A stretch of 64,000 nucleotides of DNA from Hermatobates lingyangjiaoensis (lineage: Eukaryota > Arthropoda > Insecta > Hemiptera > Hermatobatidae). A model generated the notes under the pieces. That model did no database searches. It saw nothing but the letters and a program-made list of their open reading frames with translations, and had not been told where the DNA came from. The stretch is taken from positions 62,001 to 126,000 of the forward strand of contig JAPFBL010000582.1 of NCBI GenBank assembly GCA_026182355.1. The letters are read 5' to 3'. Every line of letters begins with the position of its first letter. Within the stretch, counting starts at the first letter, position 1. Shown here one piece after another: positions 1 through 13,200 of the stretch. The translations under genes were made by a program, and so were the position numbers.

Positions 1-313
1 TTATGATAATGCAGCTTAAATATATAATAATTTAACAATGATAATAATAACAATAATGATAACAGAGTAATTGCGGCTACTGACAAACATAATATAGGCT
101 ATTGTAATTTAATTAAGTAAATTGAAATATTTATCCACCATTTCTATAATGCATTACTTGTGCAATCCGATATGGGGTGGTATTAAATCATATTTGGGGA
201 TATCAAGAATTACGTCTCCACAGAAACATGAAATAATTTTTCACTCCAAAGTAAAATAATTCACTCTGATGTCCTTAAAGCTCCACAGATATGTACACTT
301 TTTAGATGGTAAC

Positions 314-347
314 CTGAAAAAGAACACTAAGTGTTCGAAACGCATTT
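314..347 (+). ncRNA. Degenerate hammerhead-like motif (GAACAC family)
   Basis: CTGAAAA is followed by one A, a GAACAC/GTGTTC hairpin, then GAAA and CGCAUU. This is the family seen at 22157-22190, with the second core G changed to A (CUGANGA to CUGAAAA), so it is probably inactive. Confidence 0.4.
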
Positions 348-435
348 GTTAGTTTCATATTAAATTGTTTCAGATTAAACGTAATTCTTGAAAACCCCAA
401 ACGATACCTAGTGAGGGAAGCCATACAAGGATCAT

Positions 436-520
436 GATCAACGTTCAAACCACAATAAGAAATGAGAAAAAAGACTAAGATCTTTCAACCGTAACAAGCG
501 GTCTTCGTCACAGTCAAATC
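436..520 (-). repeat. Single arm of family A foldback repeat
   Basis: Matches one arm of the foldback at 23386-23580, with the motif at 473-515 on the minus strand. The core reads GUGACGA rather than CUGACGA, so it is decayed. The opposite arm is missing. Confidence 0.6.
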
Positions 521-1192
521 CTAATGAATCATGATACTTTCATAATTTTTTTCAATTAACCAAAAATTAAAATGTATCTGAATGTAAATCTAACATAGTA
601 AATGAATAAATAATACAAAAGTTTAATTCTTTTCTTTATTTCACAGCAGTACCATAAATTGAACTGTATTGATTGTTTTGTAAGTATTACACAAAATTAT
701 AAAATACCAGTATACTGGTTCCATTCCAAATATCTTATTTTTCTTAAACAACGCATTATATGCACTATGGCATCAATAACTTTTTTAAAAATTTTAAAAG
801 AGAATAATAATTTTTCTAATAATTATTATTACAAGATAAAACTGTTAAAATTAATTGTAAGATACATAACACAGTTAAATCTTAATAACTTAATACTTAA
901 CCTTCCTGCATTAATACTTAAATATTACGATTAAATGTTTTCATATAACATTTTCTAATTAGTGAAAATACATTTCAGAAAATATTAATTAAATGTATTT
1001 TAGTTAATTAAAGGTATTTTAAATGTTCATATCATTAATCTTTGAATATTAAAAACATGTTTCAATCTAGTAAAACTGTATATAATTTAGAATTTGGTGT
1101 GGAATGCAAACATTGCAATCGTGTGGGGATTGTAACCAACTTATTACCTTTCTCCATCCTGAACCCGGGAATTTTAATATTACGGATTAGTA

Positions 1193-1295
1193 ATGGAAGT
1201 ATATGAGTTTAAAGATGTTAAAACAATCCCTGATATTGTGCATACCTATACTAGTTCTATGAAGAATAGTAGTGTTCCTATAATTATTGATAATG
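1193..1295 (+). CDS. ACTR5: ACTR5 exon 1 (start codon)
   Basis: Encodes the first 34 residues, starting MEVYEFKD and ending VPIIIDN, with one base left over (G). The donor is GTATTG at 1296. The spliced codon with exon 2 is GGT, which makes the DNG of the first actin nucleotide loop. Confidence 0.88.
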
Positions 1296-4200
1296 GTATT
1301 GTATATAACTAAAAGAGAAAAGTGATTTTCAGTTTAATATTCTTTATCAGCAGTATTCTTTATTCATTGTAGGTTCCTACAATTGCAGAGTTGGTTGGGC
1401 AAGCTCTGAAAAACCTTCACTTATTTTCAAAAATGTCATTGCTAAGCCACGTCGGGACAAAGGAAAGAAGGTGAGACAAATTCTATTTCCTTTTTGACTC
1501 AAATAGAGAATGATAAATCCAACATTAAGTCTTTCGATTTCTGTTTAATTCATTTTTGTTTTTAGTTGATAGTTAAGATTCATGCAAGAAGGCAATAGTG
1601 AGCAGAACGACTGCTCAAATTTATGTGTTCAGCCAAACATTTTAGAAAGTCGTTTTGCATCTAACGTAATTTTTAACTGTAAAAATATAAATACGTATAT
1701 ATTCCTTGATAATTGAGAATTATATTTCTTAATATTTTTTGAAAATATGATTTCTCTTCATGTACATAACCTTAAAAAAGATAAGGTAGTTGTTTTTCAT
1801 GTCAATATGTTCTTTTAATATAGCTTCTAAGATTGTCAAAAGAAATTGTAAAAACAATACTAAAGCATTTTTATTTTTTTTTACAAAAAAAAACAAGTTT
1901 TTATTGCTGTCATTAATAGTATTGTTTTTAATTAATTATTAACAACTCATGAATAATGCGTGATTGATTGTGTAGTGGTTACTCATATTTAGAATGACGG
2001 GATGATTAAACCTCCACACAAAACTTTGTCTCTTACTATTGTAGAGATAGTATTACAAAATGAAGACACCTTCTGCCCTAAAGCACTGACAGTGAAATCC
2101 TATAATGTTGGAATAACAATAATTGTGAATAACACTTGAAATCTGTATCTTGTTTCTACGTATTTTAGAAAACTGATTGCCTTTAATCTTACATAACTTA
2201 TTTTGAAACTATAATTAAATATAGTTTAATAATATAATTAATTGATTGATTCTAATATTGTTTACATAATTGTGTTGGAACTGCTATGAATTCCTAATTT
2301 TCTCATGTTATTCTAAATATTGAAATTATTAACCCATTTTTTGTCTTACTTTTTGATATTGATAATAAAATAAAAGGTTAACAATTGAATTTCCTGTACA
2401 ATTATTATGTAACACTAATATTGTTGAATGTGTTGTGTTTTTGAGGAAGGCGACATGCAGATTGGGAATGATATATCCAACATAGAAGCTGTTCGGTTTC
2501 TTCTGAAAACTCAATTTGATCGCAACATTATTACTCATTACGAAGTTCAAGAGCATGTCTTCAACTATATTTTTTCGCATCTTGGAATCAACACAGAAGG
2601 CTATGTGGGGCATCCAGTTGTAATGACTGAGCCATTTTTAAATCCAAACTACTGCAGAATGTGTCAGTTATACAATTATATTTAAGTTTTGTTTTTTCTT
2701 TATAACTTCATTATAGAAATCTGAAATAGACATAGAAGTTATTTCTATTATTTATAAATTATCTGCTGTACCTTAGGATAGATTCCTTGTATAACTTGAA
2801 ATGACAAAACATTCACTCCCTATATTTTGAATATGAGTTTCAATTTTTTCAGTTTTGGATGTGTAATTTAATTTTCTTAGTTGTTGCTGTGTTTTCTTCA
2901 CATTTTCATCGGAAAGCTCTATCTTGAAAAACTTAAGAAGTTATCTTAAGCAAACTATACCTTTGTTATGCATAAACAATATTTTTACTACTATTTTATT
3001 GTATAATGAACATAAACTATCCTTGATATCAAGTATATCCTTATGCTATTAATTACTAAAATTAGATAATTTAGATAATCTAAATAATTTAGATCATTTC
3101 TTTATCTTTAGAGTTTCATTTCAAATAATATTTTTTAAATGAATTGAAAGATGGTTTCCAATGGCTTTCCTTTTTTCGTGGCATCATGTAGGCTTCATAA
3201 GGTAGATTTTTGAAATTTGAAATATCACAAATATGTGATATTTAAATGAAATTTTTCAACAAAAACTTGGCGGAGCCCAGTGGCAACATGTTCGGATCTG
3301 AACTGGTAGATCCAGGGTTCAATGGCCATTCTGATCCCTCGATTTATTCACGCGAGGGGTTCATAAATCTGACCATGTCGACTCTCAGAGAGGACGTTAA
3401 GCCGTCGGTCCGAAGCGTGTACGGTATCAGGTACTTGTTAAAGATCCCTACTCTATATAAACTTGAGTTAGGCAAAATTTATGACTCCGTCTGCAGCAGA
3501 ATATTCATTGTTTGTTATCACAAAGGGGCAATGTTCGGCCTATGTGTGTTTCCTTGTAGGACTAACCTAACCTTATGACAAATTTTTATATCAAGATATT
3601 GTTTTCCCGACCTTAATTATTAGTATACTTTTCTTCTTCTCGAAATTTGGTCGGGGTTAATTACTTAAAATGTCTTTTTTGCCAACATTTCGTCTTTATT
3701 TCAAGACATCTTCAGAGCTAGAACCCAAAAAACAATGAACAATTATCTTATCTACACAACTTTCTACATAGAAATTCAAAGAACTTACTGTTTACTTAAG
3801 GCTAGCTTTTACAACCGAACTACAACTGATCAGTTGACTCTGTTGTAGAAGTAAGTTCTTCTTTGTATGTAGATGGTGTGTAGATAAGATAATTGTTCAT
3901 TGTTTTTGGGTTCTGGCTCTGAAGATGTCATGAAATAAAGACGAAATGTTGGCAAAGAGGTGATTGTAAGTAAACAACTTTTATTGACATCATACAATTA
4001 AATATTCCATATTCATATATAACTAAACTTGCAAACAATGTGAAAAACAATATCAAAAGAATTTTTACTTTCAGATGAATAACTAAATTTTAATTTGTTT
4101 TGATCGTAGCTATAAGAATCAATCATAGTTCCCGTGTTGTGAACGTAAGGAAGTTTGTGAAAGCAATGAACTTCTTCAGAATCTTGTTTACATTGTTCGT

Positions 4201-7200
4201 GATTTATTTAAAAGTTTTTCTTTCACCTTGTACCTTTATGACATTTAACAAATGTAATTTGAGATGTTGTATACGATTTCCGTACTTCATGTTTCCGTAC
4301 TTTTATTCTTCCGACAAGCATATACTATCATCTAGGTATTGGTAATTCACAATGAGGGCAGAGTGAGACTGAGTAGCCTAAGGCCACTCCAATTTCGTTA
4401 TCTTAAGCAAAATATACCTTTGTTATGCCTAAACAATATTATTACTACATATTTTAATGCATAATGAACATAAACTAACTGTATTCACCTGTATTTGATG
4501 ATTATGATTGTGATTTACGGCAAGATGAGAATAACTTAGCTATCCTCCCTTCTCATATGCCTACGCTACTCCAATTTCATTCAAATCTTTTCAAATCAGC
4601 CATTACAGTATTCAGTCGGTCTAACCCTACTAAACTGTGTTGAGGTTATTCTATATACCCTATCCTGCGTCTTGACGTGCCATCAACAGTTAGGCTAGGC
4701 TTTTTTCTTTTGTTCATTATAAAGTTTATTATGTATTAATAACAGTGTTTATTTAAATGAAATGTGTAGTGTGCTAAAGTAAATGAAATTGAAATGGCCT
4801 AGCCCTTCTAGAAACTTTTAGTGAGGTTATATATTTGGTACGTCTTGGCAAGCTGTCAACTACTTGTGATTTAGCCTAGCTATCCTCCCATACCATATGC
4901 TTATGCTACTCCAATTTCATTCAATTCTTTTCAAAGATTTCAGATATCATATATGATTTCCGTACTTATTTTCTTCTGATTAGCATAAATTATCATCCTG
5001 GTATTGGTAATTCACAATAATCTACTATTAAGCTACCACTTACCAGTGTTACTAATTTCCGGACTTCTCTATTATCGGACCTGTCTTAGTGTCTAATAGT
5101 ACGGAAATTCGCGGTCGAGTGTATTAGAAACTTTGGAAGATTATAAAAATGCCAACAATGCTGCTTTGAAACTACGTCTAATCATTTTTTTTTTAAATCA
5201 TGTATATTGTAGGCACCAACTACATAGGGTAATCTATTATTAGCAGTTTTAAAATTGCTGATAAATTGAAACTGAAGAAACATATTTTTAAAAAGGAATA
5301 ATAATGGTTGAGTTTGCCTTGCTTCTTTCTACCTTTTCTTATAGATCTTCCCTGAACTTCATGAGATCCGAATAACTTTAAAATTTGGTCAATGTTTTAT
5401 ACTTGGCTTATGTTTTTGTAAAATTAGAGACATGTGAGTAATTAACAGATTTTATAGCCCACCCACACATTTATTTTGATATATATCGAAATAATATCAA
5501 AGATTCAGTGGGAGGAAGATCCGTCAACATTTCAAAATGGTTTTATTTTCTTTGTGTAGATTTGTACGTTGTGTTACTGTCAGTGAATGGAAACCTGTTG
5601 TTTAATAACAAATGAATTCACTTTCTGCACTAGAACAATGAAGCCTATAAATGTTGGAATAACTATAGCAAGGGTCTTCAACCGGTGGGTCGCAAAATGT
5701 TTGAAATTGTTTATTTTTAAATAGAAAATAAAGGACTAAATTAAATAAATAATTTATTTATTATTAATGCTGTACAGCAATCTCATTAAAGTTACTATTG
5801 ATCAAATTTATTTTAATTTTCCCTTTTTTGTTTGTCGTTAATTTTATTTTTGTTCTCACTAAAGGGTCACGAATAAAATTTGGCTTCAAAAATGGGTCGC
5901 GATGTAAAAAAGGTTGAAGATCCCTGAACTATAGTTTTGAATGACATTTTAAATCTGTTTCTTGTTGCTGCGTCAAACTCATTGCCTTTTATCTTACATA
6001 ACTTATTTTGAAACTATAATTAAATATAGTTTAATAATATAATTGATTAATTGGTTGTATTATTGTTAACAAATCATTTTGACAATTGTGATTATTATTA
6101 TTTGATACATGATTGTATCAAATTCTACATGACATCATTATTCTACATGACTGTAGAACTGCGTCTTAAAAATAAAACTATTGTACTTCCCCTCTTCGGT
6201 ACTAAAGTACCCCAGCGGTTAATTTCAAAGCCTCAAAGAAGCTCAGCACATTTGCTGGTTCCAGCAGTAACAGTTTTTCTATGGTTTGTTGAGTGTCCCG
6301 AAGCACCTACCTCTGTGCAGCAAAGTTGCCTTACAGTCAGTCAGCAGGTGCAACGGTGTTTCTTCCACTTCTTTGCAGAATCTGCGCAAACCATCTTTGA
6401 TAATGCCCATTCAGGCTCCCTACGTTTCGGGAAAAAGCAACTTCCTTTCTCCTTCATCGGGAGGATAAAGTTCTTCGGGTCCCTAGGTGCACTTGTAGGA
6501 GGTTGGCTCCCACTAGTTAGCGCTTCCGGAGGATGGTCTCCAGACTTCCTTCTCCTTAGTATCATACAGGGGAAAGACAATTGTGATGAAATTACTATGA
6601 TTGATTTAGACTCATGAAAGTAGAGGAATTCTGTTGTTATCTCCTCTGGTCCATGGATTCTTTCACTTCCTCACTTTTGTCTTACCTTGAAGATGGTAGA
6701 ATGGAGATACGTGATTGTCTATTCTTTCTTTTGTCTTTTCAAAGTTTAAATTTTAATTTCTTTGTCCGCTTGGACTGCTTTTGTGTTTTGTTATTGTGTG
6801 TTATTTGTGGTGTTAATTGCTGACAGTGATGTCGGAGCTACTGTTCGAGTGCTACTGTGTTCCTGGAGTCTTCTACGGAGTTGATTCACTCTTGGGAGCC
6901 AGTCAATGGAATCCTCAAGCCACCACAAAGTTGGTTGTTTCCTTGGGTCATCACTGCTGTCATGTCATCCCTTTGGTTCAAGGTCAGCCCCATTACGGGT
7001 CATCACTTCGCCTTGATCTCGGTGGATTTCATCTTTCACACTATCTCCAAAGATTGTTTCATCTCAAGTACCCAAATCATATGAATTCGATCACACTTAC
7101 CAGAGCTGAGGTAACTAAAAACATATAACTTTATTCTAAGGTAGTGCAAGTTATTATGTGCTGTTTACTTATTATAGGGTAAACAAGTTTATGAAATAGT

Positions 7201-10200
7201 CTCCACGTACAGAACAACGCGTTTCGAACACGTAGTGTTCTTCTTCAGGCATTAACTAAAGAAATACAATGACATCAGAGAGTTATCTATAGCATAAAGT
7301 AAACAGTACAAAATAAAATAAAGAAACATATATGTACATACCCAAGAATGTGCGTATATAGTACAACTGACTAGAAATACGGTGGAATTGGGTGGAAGTA
7401 TAGCGTGTACATCTTCCACTACCCACCCATCCTATTTCTAGTCGGTTGTACCACAGATACTCATTCTTGGGTATGTACATATCTGTTTCCTTATTATATT
7501 TTGAACCGTTTACTTTATGCTATAGATAACTCTCTGATTTCATAGTGTTTTGTTAGTTAATGCCTGAAGAAGAATACTACGTGTTCAAAACACGTTGTTT
7601 ATATTATTAAATTTCTATTTGTGGTGAATTTTTTATTCACTTTTTTACCCTGTAAGACAACTTTAAATTTCTATTTTGTTATTATGTAAGGTTTATGATA
7701 GGTTTTGACTTTTTTAAAGCTGAGGATTCTCCTCTAGGTGTTTTATTGTTATACTAATCATGTTGACCAGTGATGTTCGAATACTACTGTATTCAGGTCA
7801 GTGTAGTGGTTCCCTGCGTGCTAATAAACCGGGAAATCACAAGTTCATAACTTGCTTTGACCATATATATTATATATTCATACCAATGTTTAAACCACAA
7901 TAAGAAATGAGAAAAAAGACTAAGATCTTTCAACCATAATAAACGTTCTTCGTCAGAGTCAAATCCTAACTGAAATCAATGATGTAGAAACATATGGTAA
8001 GGAGTTGAGAGGAATGGGAGGGAAGAGAGGTGTTTTAAAAGAGTGTAAAATGCAGGAAAGGACAATATTCCTGGGAGATCTCTCCCTGGAAAAAGAGTAC
8101 AGTCAGACAAAAGTAAGAAACTATCTGCTAGTTGTCAAACCTCTTAGATGAAGCTATTGCCATCGTCAGGACTGAGTCAAGTTTGTTATTTATTCATAAG
8201 AAGTGAAAAAACCTTCCATTCTCCAACCCTCACAACCATTTGCATTTAGAAGTCACATACTTTTAAATATCAGTAATCTAAAGTAACTTATTTAAACCAG
8301 AATTATGATAAATTTTGGGTTTAGTTATTTAACCTGTTTTCCTCTGTTACTTTTTCGGGTTAAAAACAATATGTTAATAATTGGTCAACCCCTAGCGAAT
8401 TTTACTTGGAATTGAAACATTTTTGTATTTATAAAATTACTATACTTTTCATAGATTGAATACTGGAAGAATTTATGAAACATATACTGCCAAAAGTTAC
8501 TTTATGTGAAAAAAAAAACAAACTATATTAAATGTGATATAGAGTAAAGTCATGTTTGGAAAAATATTTATCCAAATAATACATTATTTCTGTGAGTCTC
8601 ATTTTTATTAAAATTATAGCTGTGCTGGTAAACATTAGTTCTTGTAATTAATAACGATTTCAGTGTATAGTTTCCGGTTTGTATATTTTTACAATAAAAG
8701 CTACTTGTAATATATTCATACCATTTATTCTTTAGACTTTGGATACTTCTTATCTTGGAAACTTCTTTTCTTAGAGATCTGTGAAAGCAGATCATATTGA
8801 ACCTGACGTTTTTGATACTTTGTAATGTTCTGTGTAACTACCTAACCTGTCCTGTTATTATCTCTAACCGTCATTTCACCTCTCTCTCTCTATCAACCTC
8901 TTAATTTTACTGTGTATATATTTTCGATTATACACCCATTCTCTGCAGGATTGATATCTGAATTACCTAGCTGTCGTACCTAGTTACCAACCGGTCTATC
9001 AATTCTTTAACTTCTTCATCCCTAACTTTTTATATATGCGATAATTTTGCATCGATCAACAATGTTTAACTTAACACTCCTAAATAAATACTATTTAAAT
9101 TTGAAATGTCACTTCTATAATTAACGGATGACTGATCCTTTCTAATATATAACATTTCCAGAATTTTCCTTCTCTGTTCATCCATTTCTTTGGCTATTTT
9201 GTTTTGTTTCTTAAAATCAAAGTTAAAAGCCTTCATTAATAGCATGTGCGCCTAATGCAGTGCCATTAATTTTCTTTTTTTTTTATAAGAATTTCTTATG
9301 CGTGCTGGTAAGTTCTTCCCTTCAAAAGGATAAGAAATAAAAAGTAAAACCGTATGAGAAAAGCTAAGTAATATAAATAAATAATAACTAAAAAAAGATA
9401 AAAAATGAACTAACGTTTGAGATTGAGGCCTGGAGATATTCTAGCAAGAAGACTGATATGTGAACCATCGTCACAATGATGACGAGATGGATTATTATTT
9501 GAGGGAGACTATAGCACTGCGTCTTAAAAATAAAGAACTATTGTACTTCTCCTCTTCTGTACTAAAGTACCCCAGCAGTTAGCTTCAACGCCTCCAAGAA
9601 GCTCAGCACTTTTGCTGGTTCCAGCGGTAAAAGTTTTTCTATGGTTTGTTGAGTGTCTCAAAGCAGTTACCTCTGTTCAGCAAAGTTGCCTTACAGCCAG
9701 TCAGCAGGTGCAACGGTGTTTTTCTTCTTCTTTGCAGAATCTGCACAAACCATCATCATTGATAATGGTTGGGAGGCTCCCTACGTTTTGGGAGAGAGTG
9801 ACTTCCTTTCTCCTTTTTCGTGACAGTCTTCTTCGGGTCCTTAGGTGCACTTGTGGGAGGTTGGCTCCCACTAGTTAGCGTTTTTGGACCCTTTGCGCTT
9901 CCGGAGGATGGTCTCCAGACTTTTTCTCCTTAGTATCATACAGGGAAAAATCCGTGAAGTTCTGTCGGTGGTATTTTGTTCGTTCCAGCAGAGCACCGCA
10001 TACTGGAATAAGGTTATTTACCTCAAGGGGGTCATCTGGTATCCTTGAAGCTCCATTTGTAATACAGTAACCCCTGTATCATCCATCCTTCAGCACGGAT
10101 CGTATAACGCCTTGGATTGGGGCTGGGATAAGAGGAAAAGATTTGGGAAGTTGGAAGGATGTGAAACGAATCACCTTCTCCTCCTCTTTCGTTTGTCCCT

Positions 10201-13200
10201 GCAGGTTAACAGGGTAGCCTTGTGAAGGCCAAAAGTCGGAGTTGAGTATTAGAAGCGCTTAATCACTCCATGACTACCTCGACGATGTGGATATACGAGA
10301 AAGTAAATGGTGCATTAACCAGGAGGGGGTTTCTAAGTTTGACGGGGACACTGGTTATTAAAGAATGTATATCGAGAATATGTTGGTTTCAGGTTGAATC
10401 ATATCCCAAAATTTCTTTGGTTTGTGTCTGGTTAACTCCTATGTTTCATGATCCAGCGGTTTGTTTTTGTAGGAGATGGTACACGCACACTGTAGAGTGT
10501 CTGAAGACTTCAAAGCAGATTTAAACCAATGGTCAGAACCTGAATACTAATGAAACTGAGAATATGTTGGTTTCAGGTTGAATCATATCCCAAAATTTCT
10601 TTGGTTTGTGTCTGGTTAACTCCTATGTTTCATAATCCAGCGGTTTGTGTTTGTAGGAGATGGTACACGCACACTGTAGAGTGTCTGAAGACTTTAAAAC
10701 AGATTTAAACCAATGGTCAGAACCTGAATACTACGAAAAGAATGCTCTTTGTGTCCAACTTTCAAGCGCTTTGGGGTCTTCTAGTCAGGCTAACTTAGCT
10801 GTCAGCAGTGAACAACAAAGAGAGAAGAAGAGGGAGTTGACGCGCAGATTGATTGAAATCAACGCGCGCAAGAGAGAGGAAAAGGTAAATAGTTTAATCA
10901 TCTTATTACTGCTCATAAAACAATCTCTGATTTGAACCAAAGGATATTACTCTGGTGTTTGGTAAGGTTCAAAAATAATACGGATATTCATTTAGTCGTG
11001 CGATCCGTAATTGTGTGAATTTACTCAAACTAGAGTAAATAAATAAAACAAAGTCTCCAGACACAAAAAAAGAAGCTTTTTTATTCTACGCGTTTCGAAC
11101 ACTTCGTGTTCATCATCAGGTAAATTTCCAATGGAAGTACTGGAGGACCGAACTGGAATGATCGTTAGACAATTCGGTCCTTTGCTTCTTCCATTTGAAG
11201 TTTACCTGATGATGAAGACGAAGTGTTTGAAACGTGTAGAATAAGAAAACCTCTTTTTTGTTGTGTGTGGAGTCTTTGTTTTGTTCATTTACCCCAGAAT
11301 ATGGATATTACTTAATTTTTATTTTTTCTTTACCTTGTTCAAACATATTTATTCTCTCTGTATCGCTTGACCTTTCGAAAGCCATCATAGTAAAAAGAGA
11401 TAACCGCCATAAAAAATCACCTTACGATATGAGGAAGAATAGTTCAGCTTTACTTACTACAAAGAATTAACAGAGATACCTGAAGAAAAATTTTTTCTAA
11501 TAATAATTGACCCGTAAGCATATAATTTTGAAAATTATAGTTATATTTGTATTGTTTGAGGTAGCAGTAAATTGAAGTAACACACAGTGTGCAAGTATAA
11601 ATGCTTGCGTGTTCAGTTTTTTGTTTGAAAGGTTTTACAATGCTTGGAAAATCCACGATTAAAAAATAGCTATTTATGGAAATACCCTGTTCTATGACAC
11701 TACTGTGAGGTAGAAAACAGCAAATTGGTTCAAAAATTTGTTTAACTTTTTGTATGATATCATTCGTACCGGTTGAAATAGGAAGAGTAGGGCAAATGTA
11801 AAATTTCAAAACTTCATTTATTTGATTCCAGAAAACATTGCCTGCAAAAAAAAATATAACTCTGATTATAGTATATCTTTTAATAACTTTATTGTTATGC
11901 GTAATGATTTTCTGGAAACTGAATAATTTTTGTTTGTCACAATTAATAATTAATGAATGTCATGATTGATTTAAAGAGGTATGCCATATTTTTTTAACTG
12001 TTTTCAGCTTGCTGAGGATGAAGAACAGCTGAGTCAGTTGATGGCTATTCAGGACTTACAAGAAGAAGGGGATGACGAGGAGTTTCAGGTGACTTATACC
12101 TAAACAGTATTATAAACTGGATAAGATCAGCACAATTCAGTAACTATATACCTGCTGGGATCTTGATTGATTCCGTAATTTCAAGTTTGTAATTCTGAAT
12201 ATTTTTTTTTTTTTGTAAATATTATTGTACAATTAACAAGGAATATAACTTCGTTTATTTCTGTTATATAATATTTTAAAAAGATTTCACATAAACACGT
12301 GAAATAACAATCAATGATCAAACCACAATAAGAAAATGGGAAAACAAGACTAAGATCTTTCAACCGTAACAAGCGGTCTTCGTCAGAGTCAAAAACCCAA
12401 CTCAGTTGGGTTTTTCCATTTTGTTTTCCCATTTTCTTATTGTGGTTTGATCATTGATAGTATTAGAAGGCCTTAATCAGTAAATTTAAAACTAAAAAGA
12501 AAACAATACAGTAATCTACTCTTGAATTTATTATAAGTAGCCTTTGAAACTCAGGTATAATGTTTTTCAGAGAAAAAAAGGGTATTTTCCTGTTTTAAAT
12601 TTTGAAATTTTACTTTAATATTCAATGTAGAAGGATGTCACGTAAACGATGTAAGAAATCCACTGGCTGTTTGAACGAAAGCCATTCTCTTGTAGGAGAA
12701 TAAATCGTTTCAAGAAATGTTCACTTTGGTTTTTCAAAAATGTTATTACTGCTGTAGTTATACTAATGAAATTATTTGTGATGTACAAAAATAAGCTTAT
12801 AAATTGATATGTCCTTCAATCACTATCTGTACTACCTCAGGAATGAAAGACTAATAATCATATCCCATTTAGATGTTTACGTTAAGCTTAAATGAGACGT
12901 TATGTTTTATATACTCAAGAAATTTGACATTAAGTTACTTATAGTAAAGTAGAGTGTAGGCCACTCCAGATTTTTATTATAGCGGAAGATTACAAAATAA
13001 GAACACTTAGAAACAACACACAACTAACTTCAATATTTCGACCTCGTTTTCATCAGGAGAAGAAGAAGCAGAGGAGTTCTGCTCACTGAAAAACAGCAAC
13101 TCAGTTCTTCTTCTTCCTTCTCTCCTTCGTCCTCCTCCTCCTATTCTACTTCTTCTCTTTTTCCTTCTCCTAATGACGACGAAGTTGAAATATTGAAGTG

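Larger units (their letters stand above)
1..1192. other. Non-coding region upstream of ACTR5
   Basis: AT-rich sequence with no coding frame I can support. It contains two fragments of the hammerhead-like repeat families, near 314-347 (+) and 436-520 (-). No TATA box or initiator stands out before the ACTR5 start at 1193, and the low-complexity stretch 780-1080 shows nothing recognisable. Confidence 0.6.
3630..3960. repeat. Foldback repeat with facing hammerhead-like motifs
   Basis: Two inverted arms (about 3660-3775 and 3870-3960) surround a short centre. Each arm includes an AACAATGAACAATTATCTT-type strand and one motif (3681-3718 minus, 3916-3953 plus). This is the family also seen near 34250-34480. 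Confidence 0.7.
2663..6826 (+). other. ACTR5 intron 3 (4.2 kb)
   Basis: Contains a SINE (3267-3577), a foldback with two hammerhead-like motifs (3630-3960), a hAT-type MITE (5669-5926) and a non-LTR retrotransposon 3' fragment (6160-6600). The part at about 4080-5100 holds weakly repeated sequence (variants of CTACTCCAATTTCATTCAA near 4390, 4570 and 4910). No gene seen. Confidence 0.65.
7111..10656 (+). other. ACTR5 intron 4 (3.5 kb)
   Basis: Contains a foldback (7190-7620), a family A arm with PLE 3' sequence (7882-8210), a non-LTR 3' fragment (9500-9960), unclassified sequence around 9960-10260, and a partial duplicate of exon 5 (10374-10552). The stretch 8220-9480 is AT-rich with nothing I can name. 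Confidence 0.65.

Noticed and set aside
2661..2662. GTGTCA as the ACTR5 exon 3 donor
   Set aside because: It would leave two bases over and put exon 4 out of frame. GTCAGT at 2663 keeps MSELLFECY in frame.
6051..6617. 188-codon plus-strand open frame
   Set aside because: It lies antisense to a non-LTR retrotransposon fragment, and its second half is not conserved in the copy at 9500-9960 (which breaks the frame).
10270..10524. 84-codon open frame
   Set aside because: It covers the broken exon 5 duplicate in another frame. No start signal or similarity supports it.
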